A stretch of 64,000 nucleotides of DNA, from contig NZ_CP016294.1 of the NCBI RefSeq assembly GCF_001704155.1, forward strand, positions 617,501 through 681,500, in the 5' to 3' direction. The DNA comes from Stenotrophomonas rhizophila (GTDB taxonomy: Bacteria; Pseudomonadota; Gammaproteobacteria; Xanthomonadales; Xanthomonadaceae). The translations under genes were made by a program, and so were the position numbers. This document shows positions 29,238-37,976 of this stretch, piece after piece (the first letter of the stretch is position 1; the number at the start of each line of letters is the position of its first letter). Below the pieces are notes generated by a model. That model worked only from the letters and a program-made list of their open reading frames with translations. It was not told the origin of the DNA and ran no database searches.

Positions 29238-30188
29238 CTAGCTGGCGGTGCCTTCGCCCGGTTTCGGCGGCACGATGCCGGCCTCGGCCAGGTGCACGCG
29301 GGCACGCAGGCGCTCGTCGATCACCGCCGTCATCAGCGCGCCCACGAAGAACACCACCGTGGCGTAGTAGATCCACACCAGCGAGATCACCAGCGCGCCC
29401 ATCGAGCCGTAGGCGCTGCCCGGCGCCACCGTGGCGATGTACAGCCCGATGGCATAGCGGCCCAGCGCGAACAGCGCCGAGGTGATCACCCCGCCGATGA
29501 ACGCCTGCCGCCAGGCCACGCGCCGGTCGGGCAGGTAGTGGTAGAGGAACGCGAAGCCCACCGTGTACAGCAACAGGCTGGTCAGGTAACCCACCGCCGG
29601 CAGCACCGAGGGCAGTTGCGCGAACGCCACCTGCAGCATGGTGGTGGCGGTCATCGACAGGATCAGCAGGAAGCCCAGCGCCAGCACCACGCCGAAGGAA
29701 AACACGCGCTTGCGCAGCCACGCCACGATGCCGTCCAGGCGTTCGCCGCTGGTGTTGAAGATCAGGTTGAGCGCGTTCTGCAGCTGGGCGAACACCGCCG
29801 TGGCGCCGATGAACAGCAATAACGTGCTCCACATCCCGGCCAGCGAGCCCATCGAGGGCTGGTTGTCGGCGTTCTTGAGCACGGTATCGGCCACGGTGGC
29901 CGCGCTGCTGCCGGCCACATCGTTGATCTGGCCGATCAGCGCCTGCTGTGCGGGCGGGTACAGCGAAGCGGTAAGCCACAGCAGCAGCACCAGCAACGGC
30001 GCCATCGACAGCAGGGCATAGAAGGACACCGACGCGGCCTGGGTCAGCACGTCCACATCGACGAAGCGTTTGCCCACGGCAACCGGAAAGCTGCGTTCAA
30101 GCCGGTCCACGTACTTGCGCAGGCGGGGCGGAACGCGGGAAGGGTCGTGCGCGGGCTCGGGCGCGGGAGAGGGCGGCAGCGAAGACAT
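29238..30188 (-). CDS. yihY: YihY/BrkB family inner-membrane protein
   Basis: The 316-residue protein has a cytoplasmic N-terminal segment and about six transmembrane helices. The family pattern is present in VLTQAASVSFYALLSMAPLLVL and GSAYGSMGALVISLVWIYYA (in parts). It was once annotated ribonuclease BN, which is not supported for this family; transport or envelope roles are likely. It lies between yqeY and dnaG in the same direction. Confidence 0.92.
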   Translation of the reverse strand: MSSLPPSPAPEPAHDPSRVPPRLRKYVDRLERSFPVAVGKRFVDVDVLTQAASVSFYALLSMAPLLVLLLWLTASLYPPAQQALIGQINDVAGSSAATVADTVLKNADNQPSMGSLAGMWSTLLLFIGATAVFAQLQNALNLIFNTSGERLDGIVAWLRKRVFSFGVVLALGFLLILSMTATTMLQVAFAQLPSVLPAVGYLTSLLLYTVGFAFLYHYLPDRRVAWRQAFIGGVITSALFALGRYAIGLYIATVAPGSAYGSMGALVISLVWIYYATVVFFVGALMTAVIDERLRARVHLAEAGIVPPKPGEGTAS

Positions 30189-30249
30189 GCCTGGATTTCT
30201 AGCAGGCCCGGTTCGAAGACCGGGTGAAACGCGGGCCCATCAACGGTGG

Positions 30250-30352
30250 GCGCCTACCGGTAGGACACGCAAGGTGCGGCGAAAGCCGCACCTAACGTCG
30301 TTTACGACGGCCCGAAGGGTGCCCGCGCGCAGCGTGGGCATACCGTTGGTCG
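30250..30352. repeat. REP-like hairpin cluster between yihY and yqeY
   Basis: The stretch contains the hairpin AGGTGCGGC-GAAA-GCCGCACCT (30272-30293), and flanking parts that pair at a distance (CAACGGTGGGCGCC near 30241; GTGGGCATACCGTTGG near 30335). The parts resemble the stems of the 1117-1182 REPs. It is a degenerate REP region with no ORF. Confidence 0.5.
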
Positions 30353-30367
30353 TGTCCCCCCGCTCAC

Positions 30368-30814
30368 TCAACCGGCGAAGTGCGCCTTCACCAGCTTGGA
30401 GACCAGGCCCATGTCGGCCTGGCCGGCCAGCTTCGGCTTCAGTGCGCCCATCAGCTTGCCCATGTCGGCGGCGCTGGCGGCGCCGGTTTCGGCAACGGCG
30501 GCCTGGATCGCAGCCACGATCTCGGCTTCGCCCATCTTGGCCGGCAGGTAGGTGTCGATCACCACCACTTCGTCGCGCTCGATCTGCGCCAGGTCTTCAC
30601 GCTGGGCTGCTTCGTACTGGCTGATCGAGTCCTTGCGCTGCTTGACCATCTTGTCGAGCACGGCGATCACAGCGGTGTCGTCCAGCTCGACGCGCTCATC
30701 CACTTCGCGGCGCTGGATTTCCGCCTTGATCAGGCGGATCACGGACAGCTTGTGCTTGTCGCCCGCCTTCATGGCGGCCTTCATGTCTTCGGTGAGCTGC
30801 AGCTTCAGGCTCAT
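30368..30814 (-). CDS. yqeY: GatB/YqeY domain protein
   Basis: The 148-residue protein is a stand-alone YqeY domain, similar to the C-terminal tRNA-binding region of GatB. It has the family start MSLKLQLTEDMKAAMKAGDK, the KAEIQRREVDER segment and the helical C-terminus DMGKLMGALKPKLAGQADMG. It follows rpsU in the same direction, the usual place. Precise role not established. Confidence 0.95.
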   Translation of the reverse strand: MSLKLQLTEDMKAAMKAGDKHKLSVIRLIKAEIQRREVDERVELDDTAVIAVLDKMVKQRKDSISQYEAAQREDLAQIERDEVVVIDTYLPAKMGEAEIVAAIQAAVAETGAASAADMGKLMGALKPKLAGQADMGLVSKLVKAHFAG

Positions 30815-30849
30815 GGAACACCTCGTATCGATGAAAAGGGTGGAAACGC

Positions 30850-30880
30850 AAAAAGCCGGTAACGCTCGCGCGTTCCGGCT
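30850..30880 (-). terminator. Terminator or attenuator after rpsU
   Basis: On the minus strand AGCCGGAACG and CGTTACCGGCT form a stem with a one-base bulge, followed by TTTTT. It separates rpsU from yqeY and could uncouple S21 synthesis from the downstream genes. Confidence 0.7.
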
Positions 30881-30929
30881 TCGGCTCCGCCGCGACAGGA
30901 CAAGCCTGCCGCATCGAAGTTGCGTCCGA

Positions 30930-31145
30930 TCAGTACAGGCGCTGACGCTTGGTGACGTCGCGCGACGAGCGGCGCAGCTGACGCTTCACAGCAGCGGCAG
31001 CCTTACGCTTGCGCTCCTGGGTCGGCTTTTCGTAGAACTCGCGCTTGCGGGTTTCGGCCAGCACGCCGGCCTTTTCGCAGGTGCGCTTGAAGCGACGGAG
31101 CGCAAACTCGAAGGGCTCGTTCTCGCGGACTTTAACGCTGGGCAT
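30930..31145 (-). CDS. rpsU: 30S ribosomal protein S21
   Basis: The 71-residue basic protein matches S21 throughout ([20 protein letters not shown], then [14 protein letters not shown]). It helps the 30S subunit bind initiation regions. It begins the rpsU-yqeY-yihY-dnaG unit and is divergent from tsaD over 167 bp. Confidence 0.98.
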
Positions 31146-31312
31146 GGAATCTCCGGGACACAGTAGAACCGGGTCACGCCCGGTGAGAGCCGCACATTAT
31201 AGCGGCGAGAAAAGAAGTTGCAACCCACCCCGGCAAAGATCCTGGCCTGGGGTAGTGAAGGGCACGTCGGCGGTACGTCTGCCAAGGCCTCAAGAGGTCC
31301 ATAATACCCGTT

Positions 31313-32338
31313 ATGCGAGTCCTTGGTATCGAATCTTCCTGCGATGAGACCGGCGTAGCGGTGTATGACACCGCCGTGGCCGGCCCGGACGCCCTGCGCG
31401 CCCATGCCGTGTACAGCCAGATCGCCCTTCACGCCGAATACGGCGGGGTGGTGCCTGAACTGGCCAGCCGTGACCATGTGCGCAAGCTGCTCCCCCTGAT
31501 CCGCCAGACCCTGGCCGAGGCCGGGCTGGGCGTGGGCGACATCGACGGGGTGGCCTATACGGCCGGCCCGGGGCTGGTCGGCGCCCTGCTGGTGGGCGCG
31601 GGCGTGGCCCGTTCGCTCGCCTGGGCGCTGGAGGTGCCTGCGGTGGGCGTCCACCATATGGAAGGCCATCTGCTGGCCCCCCTGATGGAAGACGACCCGC
31701 CGGAGCCGCCGTTCGTGGCCCTGCTGGTGTCCGGCGGGCATACCCAGCTGGTGGCGGTAGACCGGATCGGTCAGTACCGCCTGCTCGGCGAGACCCTGGA
31801 CGATGCCGCCGGCGAAGCCTTCGACAAGACCGCCAAGCTGATGGGCCTGCCGTACCCGGGTGGCCCGCAACTGGCGGCCCTGGCCGAACAGGGCACCCCG
31901 GGCAGGTTCAAGTTCACCCGCCCGATGACCGACCGGCCCGGGCTGGATTTCAGCTTCTCCGGCCTGAAGACCCAGGTGCTGCTGGCCTGGCGCGACAGCG
32001 ACCAGAGCGAGCAGACCCGCGCCGACATCGCGCGCGGCTTTGAAGATGCCGTGGTTGAAACGCTGGCAATCAAATGCGAGCGCGCGCTGGATGCAGCCGG
32101 TACCGACGTGATCGTGGTGGCCGGTGGCGTGGGCGCCAACAAGCGCCTGCGGGCCAAGCTGCAGCAGATGGCCGAACGCCGTGGCGGCCGGGCGTGTTTC
32201 CCGCGCCCTTCGCTGTGCACCGACAACGGCGCCATGATCGCCTTCGCCGGCGCGCTGCGCCTGGAGGCCGGCCAGCACAACCCGCCGCAGGTGCAGGTCA
32301 CCCCGCGCTGGGACATGGCGACGCTGCCGGCGGTGTAG
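31313..32338 (+). CDS. tsaD: tRNA N6-threonylcarbamoyladenosine synthase TsaD
   Basis: The 341-residue ASKHA-fold enzyme transfers the threonylcarbamoyl group to A37 of ANN-decoding tRNAs. The metal ligands are in [13 protein letters not shown] (His115, His119). The nucleotide motifs include [24 protein letters not shown] and [13 protein letters not shown]. Its length is normal. It is divergent from rpsU, the common arrangement. Confidence 0.98.
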   Translation: MRVLGIESSCDETGVAVYDTAVAGPDALRAHAVYSQIALHAEYGGVVPELASRDHVRKLLPLIRQTLAEAGLGVGDIDGVAYTAGPGLVGALLVGAGVARSLAWALEVPAVGVHHMEGHLLAPLMEDDPPEPPFVALLVSGGHTQLVAVDRIGQYRLLGETLDDAAGEAFDKTAKLMGLPYPGGPQLAALAEQGTPGRFKFTRPMTDRPGLDFSFSGLKTQVLLAWRDSDQSEQTRADIARGFEDAVVETLAIKCERALDAAGTDVIVVAGGVGANKRLRAKLQQMAERRGGRACFPRPSLCTDNGAMIAFAGALRLEAGQHNPPQVQVTPRWDMATLPAV

Positions 32339-32344
32339 CAGATG

Positions 32345-32561
32345 GCCACCGCGGCCCATGGATTCGGGTAAGCGCATCGGATACGGCGTTGCGGGTCACC
32401 ACCTCGCCAATGTGCAGCGGCACCAGAAACGCGGCGGAGATGCGTGCATTCCAGAGGTAAAGTTCGAGTGGTGTGCACTGTGTGCTGCAGGTGACTGCAC
32501 AATCGAATGTGCGCAGCCGTTCTTCCGACAAAGCACGTCTTACTGCGTCTTCCATATGCAC
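32345..32561 (-). pseudogene. N-terminal remnant of an Abi-like protein gene
   Basis: The minus-strand frame starting at 32561 reads ALSEERLRTF, then LELYLWNARISAAFLVPLHI and GEVVTRNAVSDALTRIHGPRW. This matches the start of a family often annotated as Abi-like, whose proteins open with an ALS.eRL..Y segment, then LYxWNxxxSxAxxxxLhxxEVxlRNA. The homology stops after about 70 residues at the tsaD end, where the frame runs into tsaD, so the gene is truncated. The assignment rests on pattern memory and not on a search. Confidence 0.5.
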
Positions 32562-32960
32562 ACTGCTGGCCCCTCATGTCCGATGGGTGGAGGATGGAGT
32601 GGCAGGCGGTGCTGTGAACATCAGGGATCAGGAGGCTGTTGCGAGGTTGTCTCAATCGATCTGCGGAGCCTGATTGACTGTCTCTATTGAATCGACCGCA
32701 AGAGCGAAACTCGTCCCAATTCCAGTCAACACTGGTTGACGGCGTAGCGCCGCCCACGTAGTTTCTGCCTCACGCGCCACCGGGACTCGCGGATGGGTAT
32801 CCCATCTCCACCCGGGGACAAGAGGTAAAGCAAAGGGCCCCGCGCGGGGCCCTTTGTCTTTTTCGGCCCGCATTTCACATCGGGCGCCGTCAGGCACCGG
32901 TTCGAGGCACGTTCGGGGCCGTCCCGTTACCATGGTCGCCATCTTCTACGTGGCACTCCT
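32562..32960. other. Gene-free stretch upstream of folB with orphan terminator
   Basis: I see no credible ORF here. Around 32792-32812 is a small perfect hairpin (GGATGGG-TAT-CCCATC type). At 32831-32856 is a strong intrinsic terminator. The rest may be debris around the truncated Abi-like gene. Confidence 0.5.
32831..32864 (+). terminator. Strong intrinsic terminator, orphan
   Basis: CAAAGGGCCCCGC/GCGGGGCCCTTTG forms a 13-bp perfect stem followed by TCTTTTTC. The nearest rightward gene is tsaD, almost 500 nt upstream. It could be the displaced tsaD terminator or the 3' end of a small RNA. Confidence 0.85.
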
Positions 32961-33314
32961 ATGGACAAGGTATTCATCGAAGGGCTCGAGATCGATGCCC
33001 TGATCGGGATCTACGACTGGGAACGGCGGATCCGCCAGACCCTGCGCTTCGATCTGGAAATGGGCTTTGACAACCGCAGGCCGGCGGCCAGCGACGATAT
33101 CGCCGACACCCTGAACTACAAGGCCGTGAGCAAGCGCATCGAGCAGTTCGTGCGCGAATCCGACTTCGGCCTGGTTGAAACCCTGGCCGAGCGCATCGCC
33201 GAGATCGTGCTGCGCGAATTCAACGTGCAGTGGCTGCGCCTGAAGCTCAGCAAGCCCGGCGCGGTGCGTGGTGCCAAGGCCGTGGGCGTGATCATCGAGC
33301 GCAGCACCGCCTGA
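32961..33314 (+). CDS. folB: Dihydroneopterin aldolase
   Basis: The 117-residue enzyme cleaves dihydroneopterin to 6-hydroxymethyl-dihydropterin and glycolaldehyde in folate synthesis. Family segments are FIEGLEIDALIGIYDWERR, LNYKAVSKRI, LVETLAERIA and KLSKPGAVRGAKAVGVI, with active-site Glu (in ETLAE) and Lys (in LSKPGA). Confidence 0.95.
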   Translation: MDKVFIEGLEIDALIGIYDWERRIRQTLRFDLEMGFDNRRPAASDDIADTLNYKAVSKRIEQFVRESDFGLVETLAERIAEIVLREFNVQWLRLKLSKPGAVRGAKAVGVIIERSTA

Positions 33315-33337
33315 GGCACCGCTGCCCGGCACTGAAC

Positions 33338-33450
33338 GCGCAGCTGTCGCACGGGCCGCGCCCCGGTCGCGCAGCTGTCGCAGGGGCCGCGACCCGGTAG
33401 CGCAGCTGTCGCAGGGGCCGCGACCCGGGAGCGCCGACTGTCAGTCGGCC
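33338..33450. repeat. 31-nt tandem repeat and REP hairpin
   Basis: Three consecutive 31-nt units start at 33338, 33369 and 33400, each beginning GCGCAGCTGTCGCA and ending in a CCGGG/CCGGT variant. A fourth start at 33431 passes into GCCGACTGTCAGTCGGC (33433-33449), the REP stem seen at 9901. The units have no spacers, so it is not CRISPR. Confidence 0.88.
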
Positions 33451-33478
33451 CTCGCAATACCAAGAGAACCCGTAAACG

Positions 33479-34741
33479 ATGGTAGACGCCGTAATCGCAG
33501 TACAACTCCTGGAAAACCTGCAGGACACCCTCGAACCCTGGCCTTGGGCCTATACCACCATCGTGCTGTGCGCATTGGCGCTGGCCGCGTGGCTGGCCAA
33601 CTTCGTCACCAAGCGCATCCTGCTGCGCGGCCTGCGCCGCCTGGTGCGGCGCCTGCCCGGCACGGAAGGCGGCAGCAACCTGCGGGTGATCTCGCGGCTG
33701 GCCAACGTGGTGCCCAGCATGGTCATCGCCGCCGGCATCCGGATCGTGCCGGATCTGCCGCCACAGCTGGTGGGATTCGTCATCGGCGCCTGCCGGGCCT
33801 GGGCGGTCCTGACCGTCGCGCTGGCGGTCTCGCACGCGCTGGATGCGGCCAACGAGCTCTACGAGCGGCGCCCCGATGCCCGCAACAAGCCCATCAAGGG
33901 CTATCTGCAGGTCGTGAAGATCGTGGTCTTCGTGGCCGCAGGCCTGGTCATTGTTGCTGAACTGCTGGGCCTGAAGCTGGGCCCGATGGTGGCCGGCCTG
34001 GGTGCCGCCACCGCCGTGCTGATGCTGGTCTTCCAGGACACCATCCTGTCGCTGGTGGCCAGCGTGCAGATCAGCGGAGATGGTCGCGTGCGGCTCGGTG
34101 ACTGGATCGAAATGCCCAGCCAGAACGCCGATGGCGATGTGATTGATATCGCCCTGCACACCATCACCGTGCAGAACTTCGACAAGACCATCACCACCAT
34201 CCCGACCAAGAAGCTGGTCACCGAGTCGTTCAAGAACTGGCGCGGCATGCAGGAAGCCGGCGGCCGCCGGATCAAGCGCGCGCTGTACCTGGACCAGCAC
34301 AGCGTGGGCTTCCTGGACGCGGCGGCATTGCAACGGCTGGAGCAGTTCGCGGTGCTGGGCGACTACCTGCGTGAGAAGCAGGCCGAGCTCACCCAGTGGA
34401 ACACCCAGCTGCAGGCCCAGGGCGTGGCGGCGGTGAACGCGCGCCGGGTCACCAACCTGGGCACCTTCCGTGCCTACGTGGAGCGCTACCTGCGCCAGCA
34501 CCCCGGCATCCATACGGATATGACGTTGCTGGTACGGCAGCTGCAGCCCACCACCGAAGGCCTGCCGTTGGAGGTGTACTGTTTCACCCGCACCACCGCC
34601 TGGGCGGACTACGAAGGCATTCAATCGGACGTGTTTGACCACCTGCTGGCGATCCTGCCGGCGTTCGGGCTGCGCGTATTCCAGGCCTCCAGTGATGCCA
34701 TGTTGATGACCGCACAGCAGCAGCGGGCCGCCGCAGAGTAA
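33479..34741 (+). CDS. MscS-type mechanosensitive channel (YbdG-like)
   Basis: The 420-residue inner-membrane protein has about five transmembrane helices. The last is the Gly/Ala-rich pore helix (MVAGLGAATAVLMLVFQDTIL), followed by the MscS beta domain (DGRVRLGDWIEMP, VQNFDKTITTIPTKKL). The length and extended N-terminus resemble E. coli YbdG, which opens under osmotic stress. It follows folB after the tandem-repeat region. Confidence 0.93.
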   Translation: MVDAVIAVQLLENLQDTLEPWPWAYTTIVLCALALAAWLANFVTKRILLRGLRRLVRRLPGTEGGSNLRVISRLANVVPSMVIAAGIRIVPDLPPQLVGFVIGACRAWAVLTVALAVSHALDAANELYERRPDARNKPIKGYLQVVKIVVFVAAGLVIVAELLGLKLGPMVAGLGAATAVLMLVFQDTILSLVASVQISGDGRVRLGDWIEMPSQNADGDVIDIALHTITVQNFDKTITTIPTKKLVTESFKNWRGMQEAGGRRIKRALYLDQHSVGFLDAAALQRLEQFAVLGDYLREKQAELTQWNTQLQAQGVAAVNARRVTNLGTFRAYVERYLRQHPGIHTDMTLLVRQLQPTTEGLPLEVYCFTRTTAWADYEGIQSDVFDHLLAILPAFGLRVFQASSDAMLMTAQQQRAAAE

Positions 34742-34797
34742 GCTCCTGTGCCCCGCGCTTTGCTTTGCTGGCGGCGGGAACGCTAGAATCTCGGCCT

Positions 34798-34811
34798 TGT
34801 AAACGTTTTCA
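34798..34811 (+). promoter_or_regulatory. Putative LacI-family operator before the GH3 gene
   Basis: TGTAAACGTTTTCA is a near-palindrome with central CG, close to the general LacI/GalR operator pattern. It ends 12 nt before the GTG start, so a bound repressor would block the start of the message. The cognate regulator is not in the window. Confidence 0.6.
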
Positions 34812-34823
34812 TAAGGATAGCCG

Positions 34824-36998
34824 GTGGCCTCCGATCGCATCGAAACCCTCATTGCCCAGATGACCGTCGAAGAAAAAGTCGGCCAGCTGGGTGTGTTCGC
34901 GGACATGGTCCGGCCGTTCGCGCCGGACGTGAACCCCGAAGCCAATGTCAGCAACGCCGACCAGGTGCTGCAGCAGGTGCGCGAAGGCAAGGTGGGCTCG
35001 CTGTTCAACGGCGTGGGCGTCGAGGCCGGCCGCCGCATCCAGCAGGTTGCCCTGGAAGAAAGCCGCCTGGGCATTCCGGTGATCCTGGCCGCCGATGTCA
35101 TCCACGGCATGCGCACCGTGTTCCCGATCCCGCTGGGCGAAGCGGCCAGCTTCGAACCGGACCTGGCCCAGCGCACCGCGCGCGCCACCGCCGTCGAAGC
35201 CACCGCGGCCGGCCTGCACTGGACCTACGCACCGGCGGTGGACATCGCCCGCGACCAGCGCTGGGGCCGCGGTGCCGAAGGCGCCGGTGAAGACGTGGTG
35301 CTGGGCTGTGCGTTCGCCGCCGCCCGCGTGCGCGGCTTCCAGGGGCCGGACCTGCGCGCCGCCGACGCGCTGCTGTCCACCCCCAAGCACTTCGCCGCCT
35401 ACGGCGCGGTGATGGCCGGCATGGAATACAACATGGTGGACATCTCGCCGCAGACCCTGCGCGACGTGCACCTGCCGCCGTTCAAGGCCGCATTCGAGGC
35501 CGGTGCGATCACGGTGATGTCCTCCTTCAACGACATCAACGGCGTGCCCGCCAGCGCCAACGCCGAACTGCTTACCGACATCCTGCGCGGTGAGTGGCAG
35601 TTCCCGGGCGTGGTGATTTCCGATTACACCGCCGACATGGAACTGGTCGCGCACGGTTATGCCGCCGACGACCGCGACGCTACCGCCAAGGCATTCACCG
35701 CCGGCCTGGACCTGAGCATGCAGAGCGGCTTCTACGCCGAACACCTGCCGGGCCTGATCGACAGCGGCGAGGTGCCGATGGCCACGCTGGACGAATCCGT
35801 GCGCCGCATCCTCAACCTGAAGGAAGCGATCGGCCTGTTCGACGATCCCTACCGTTCGCTGGATCCGGTGCGCGAAGCCGATACCTCCTACATCGCCGCG
35901 CATGACGAACTGTCGCGCGATGCCGCGCGTCGCTCCATCGTGCTGCTCAAGAACGAAGGCAACGTGCTGCCGCTGCGGAAGGAGGGGCAGAAGATCGCCC
36001 TGATCGGCCCCTTCGTGCAGGACCGCGACAACATCGAAGGCTGCTGGACGCTGTTCGGCGACAAGTCGCGCTACGTCACCCTGGAAGCCGGCGTGCGCGC
36101 GGCGATCCGCGATGAAAGCCTGCTGGAGATCGTGCCCGGCTGCGACCTGGAAGCGGCCGTGCAGGACGGCATCGAACAGGCCGTCGCCGCCGCACTGCGT
36201 GCGGACGTGGTGGTGTTGGCGCTGGGCGAACCGCAGCGGTACAGCGGTGAGGCGCAGTCGCGCGTGGAAATCACCCTGCCGGCAGCGCAGCAGGCGCTGT
36301 CCGAGGCCGTGGCGATGACCGGCAAGCCGCTGGTGGTGCTGCTGCGCAATGGTCGCGCGCTGGCCCTGCAGGGTGCGGTGCGCAATGCGCAGGCCGTGGC
36401 CATCACCTGGTACCTGGGCACGCAGACCGGCCCGGCCGTGGCCGACGTGCTGTTCGGCGATTACAACCCGTCCGGCCGCCTGCCGGTGAGCTTCCCGCAG
36501 GTATCGGGGCAGCAGCCGTTCTTCTACAACCACCCGCGCACCGGCCGCCCGGAACTGCCGACCATGTCGGAGTTCAAGGCACGCTGGCGCGAAATCCCGA
36601 ACGCGGCGCTGTATCCGTTCGGGCACGGCCTCGGCTACACCACCTTCGCTTACGGCGTGCCCCAGTTGAACAGCGCCCAGCTGGGTTGGGATGACACCCT
36701 GGAGATCACCACGACCCTGACCAACACCGGTGCGGTGGCGGGTGAGGAAGTGGTGCAGCTGTACATCCACGACCGCGTGGCCAGCCGCGTGCGCCCGGTG
36801 CGCGAGCTGAAGGATTTCCTCAAGGTGGCATTGCAGCCGGGCGAGAGCACGGACGTGCGCTTCACGCTGGATCGTCATGCGCTGGGCTTCACCGGCCGTG
36901 ATGGCGTGTTCCGTGCGGAGCCGGGCCAGTTCGATGTGTGGGTGTGTGCGTCGTCTGCCGTCGGTGAGCCGGTGATCTTCGAGCTGCTGGCCAAGTGA
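34824..36998 (+). CDS. bglX: Glycoside hydrolase family 3 beta-glucosidase
   Basis: The 724-residue protein has the GH3 N-terminal barrel, the C-terminal sandwich domain and a fibronectin III-like domain at the end. The nucleophile Asp is in PGVVISDYTADMELV. KHFAAYGA and RWGRGAEGAGEDVVLG are family segments. The start is GTG at 34824 with AAGGATAG upstream. Unlike E. coli BglX it has no signal peptide, so it is probably cytoplasmic and acts on imported oligosaccharides. Substrate specificity is not certain. Confidence 0.93.
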   Translation: MASDRIETLIAQMTVEEKVGQLGVFADMVRPFAPDVNPEANVSNADQVLQQVREGKVGSLFNGVGVEAGRRIQQVALEESRLGIPVILAADVIHGMRTVFPIPLGEAASFEPDLAQRTARATAVEATAAGLHWTYAPAVDIARDQRWGRGAEGAGEDVVLGCAFAAARVRGFQGPDLRAADALLSTPKHFAAYGAVMAGMEYNMVDISPQTLRDVHLPPFKAAFEAGAITVMSSFNDINGVPASANAELLTDILRGEWQFPGVVISDYTADMELVAHGYAADDRDATAKAFTAGLDLSMQSGFYAEHLPGLIDSGEVPMATLDESVRRILNLKEAIGLFDDPYRSLDPVREADTSYIAAHDELSRDAARRSIVLLKNEGNVLPLRKEGQKIALIGPFVQDRDNIEGCWTLFGDKSRYVTLEAGVRAAIRDESLLEIVPGCDLEAAVQDGIEQAVAAALRADVVVLALGEPQRYSGEAQSRVEITLPAAQQALSEAVAMTGKPLVVLLRNGRALALQGAVRNAQAVAITWYLGTQTGPAVADVLFGDYNPSGRLPVSFPQVSGQQPFFYNHPRTGRPELPTMSEFKARWREIPNAALYPFGHGLGYTTFAYGVPQLNSAQLGWDDTLEITTTLTNTGAVAGEEVVQLYIHDRVASRVRPVRELKDFLKVALQPGESTDVRFTLDRHALGFTGRDGVFRAEPGQFDVWVCASSAVGEPVIFELLAK

Positions 36999-36999
36999 T

Positions 37000-37062
37000 G
37001 TGGCGCCGGGCCCTGCCCGGCGATCGATCACCGCGCGCTTGCCAGGCAGGGCCTGGCACTAC
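37000..37062. repeat. REP pair after the GH3 gene
   Basis: The left hairpin GGCGCCGGGCCCTGCCCGGCG (a 21-nt stretch shortened here to CCGGGCCCTGCCCGG) has a degenerate GTAG. The right hairpin GCCAGGCAGGGCCTGGC is followed by CTAC at 37059-37062. They are in inverted orientation, with the stem family seen at 27282. Confidence 0.75.
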
Positions 37063-37126
37063 CGTCATGGGTGCTGCACGCCATACGGGCTACGCTGGCA
37101 TCTTCGAGATATCGACGGAGCCGTGC

Positions 37127-37750
37127 ATGCGCCTGATCAAGATCCTGCTACCCACGTTGATGCTGGCTGCGTGCAGCCAGCCCACGCCGCCGGCCAATGA
37201 AGCGGCGGCGCCCTCGACATCGCCGCCGGTCACCGCGCCCACGGCCGCCGAGGATGCGCCGCAGGCCGGGTTGTCACCGGATGCGGTGGAGCCCAGCACG
37301 GCGGCCACGCCGGATACGGCTCCCCCGGTAGCGGGGACCGATTCGGCGGCGACGCCTGCGGATGCATCTGCCGAAGCCGAGGGTGGCGCACGCGAGCGCA
37401 TCACCAAGCTGCTGGGGGATGCCGCCCCGTATGAAAGTGTGTTCAACGAACTGCAGCGTGGTGTTGCCGCAGGTGACCGTGCCGCGGTGGCCGGGCTGAT
37501 GCGGTACCCGGTGCGGGTCACCATTGCTGGCAAGAACCAGAAGGTGGCTGATGCCGCCGCTTTCCAGCGCGACTACGACAGGATCGTGACCCCGGCGTTG
37601 GCGACGCTGATTGCCGAGCAGAAGTTCGACACCTTGTTCGTCAACTGGCAGGGCGTGATGCTGGGTCAGGGCGAGGTGTGGATCAACGGCACCTGCCTGG
37701 ACAAGGAATGCACGAAGAGCGACGTCAAGGTCAACAATATCGGACAATGA
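37127..37750 (+). CDS. Lipoprotein of unknown function
   Basis: The 207-residue product has a lipobox MLAAC (Cys16). A linker of about 75 residues rich in A, P, T and S follows. The globular C-terminal domain (about residues 85-207) has the segment DRAAVAGLMRYPVRVTIAGK and a Cys pair in NGTCLDKECTK. The domain resembles small NTF2-like or SnoaL-type folds in outline only. ACGGAG precedes the ATG. Confidence 0.8.
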   Translation: MRLIKILLPTLMLAACSQPTPPANEAAAPSTSPPVTAPTAAEDAPQAGLSPDAVEPSTAATPDTAPPVAGTDSAATPADASAEAEGGARERITKLLGDAAPYESVFNELQRGVAAGDRAAVAGLMRYPVRVTIAGKNQKVADAAAFQRDYDRIVTPALATLIAEQKFDTLFVNWQGVMLGQGEVWINGTCLDKECTKSDVKVNNIGQ

Positions 37751-37754
37751 CGCA

Positions 37755-37970
37755 TGCCTTCGTTGGAGGTCATGCGTTACCGGATGTTGATGTCGCAGCG
37801 GCAGTCGTTTGGGAACCGACCCTACCCCCAGCACCGCCGACCGGGCCGGTTGGGCCGGACGGGACTGCGCGCTGGTAGGGTCGCATCCCGATCGACCGCC
37901 GTGGCATTGCCCGCGTTCGGTAATGGCATGAACGCCGGCGGGGAAGGCCGGGCATCGCCCGGCGCTCCCA
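37755..37970. repeat. Back-to-back halves of the composite REP element (copy E)
   Basis: A minus-strand REP with its core half (CATGCGTTACCGGATGTTG near 37770, stem CGTTTGGGAACCG, CTAC 37822-37825) is followed 50 nt later by a plus-strand REP with its half (GTAG 37875-37878, CGCATCCCGATCG, then CCCGCGTTCGGTAATGGCAT). The halves point outward, the reverse of copies B, D, F and I. A GGCCGGGCATCGCCCGGC hairpin ends the region. Confidence 0.75.
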
Positions 37971-37976
37971 CCTGCA

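Noticed and set aside
32358..32690. Cys-rich rightward ORF after tsaD
   Set aside because: No start site or motif; it is opposite the Abi-like remnant, which has recognisable family residues.
32792..32815. tRNA-like 3' end before folB
   Set aside because: The GGATGGG-TAT-CCCATC hairpin has a 3-nt loop, not a T-arm with a 7-nt loop, and no acceptor stem or anticodon arm fits upstream.
33338..33430. Possible CRISPR array
   Set aside because: Units are directly adjacent with no spacers, and no cas gene is nearby.
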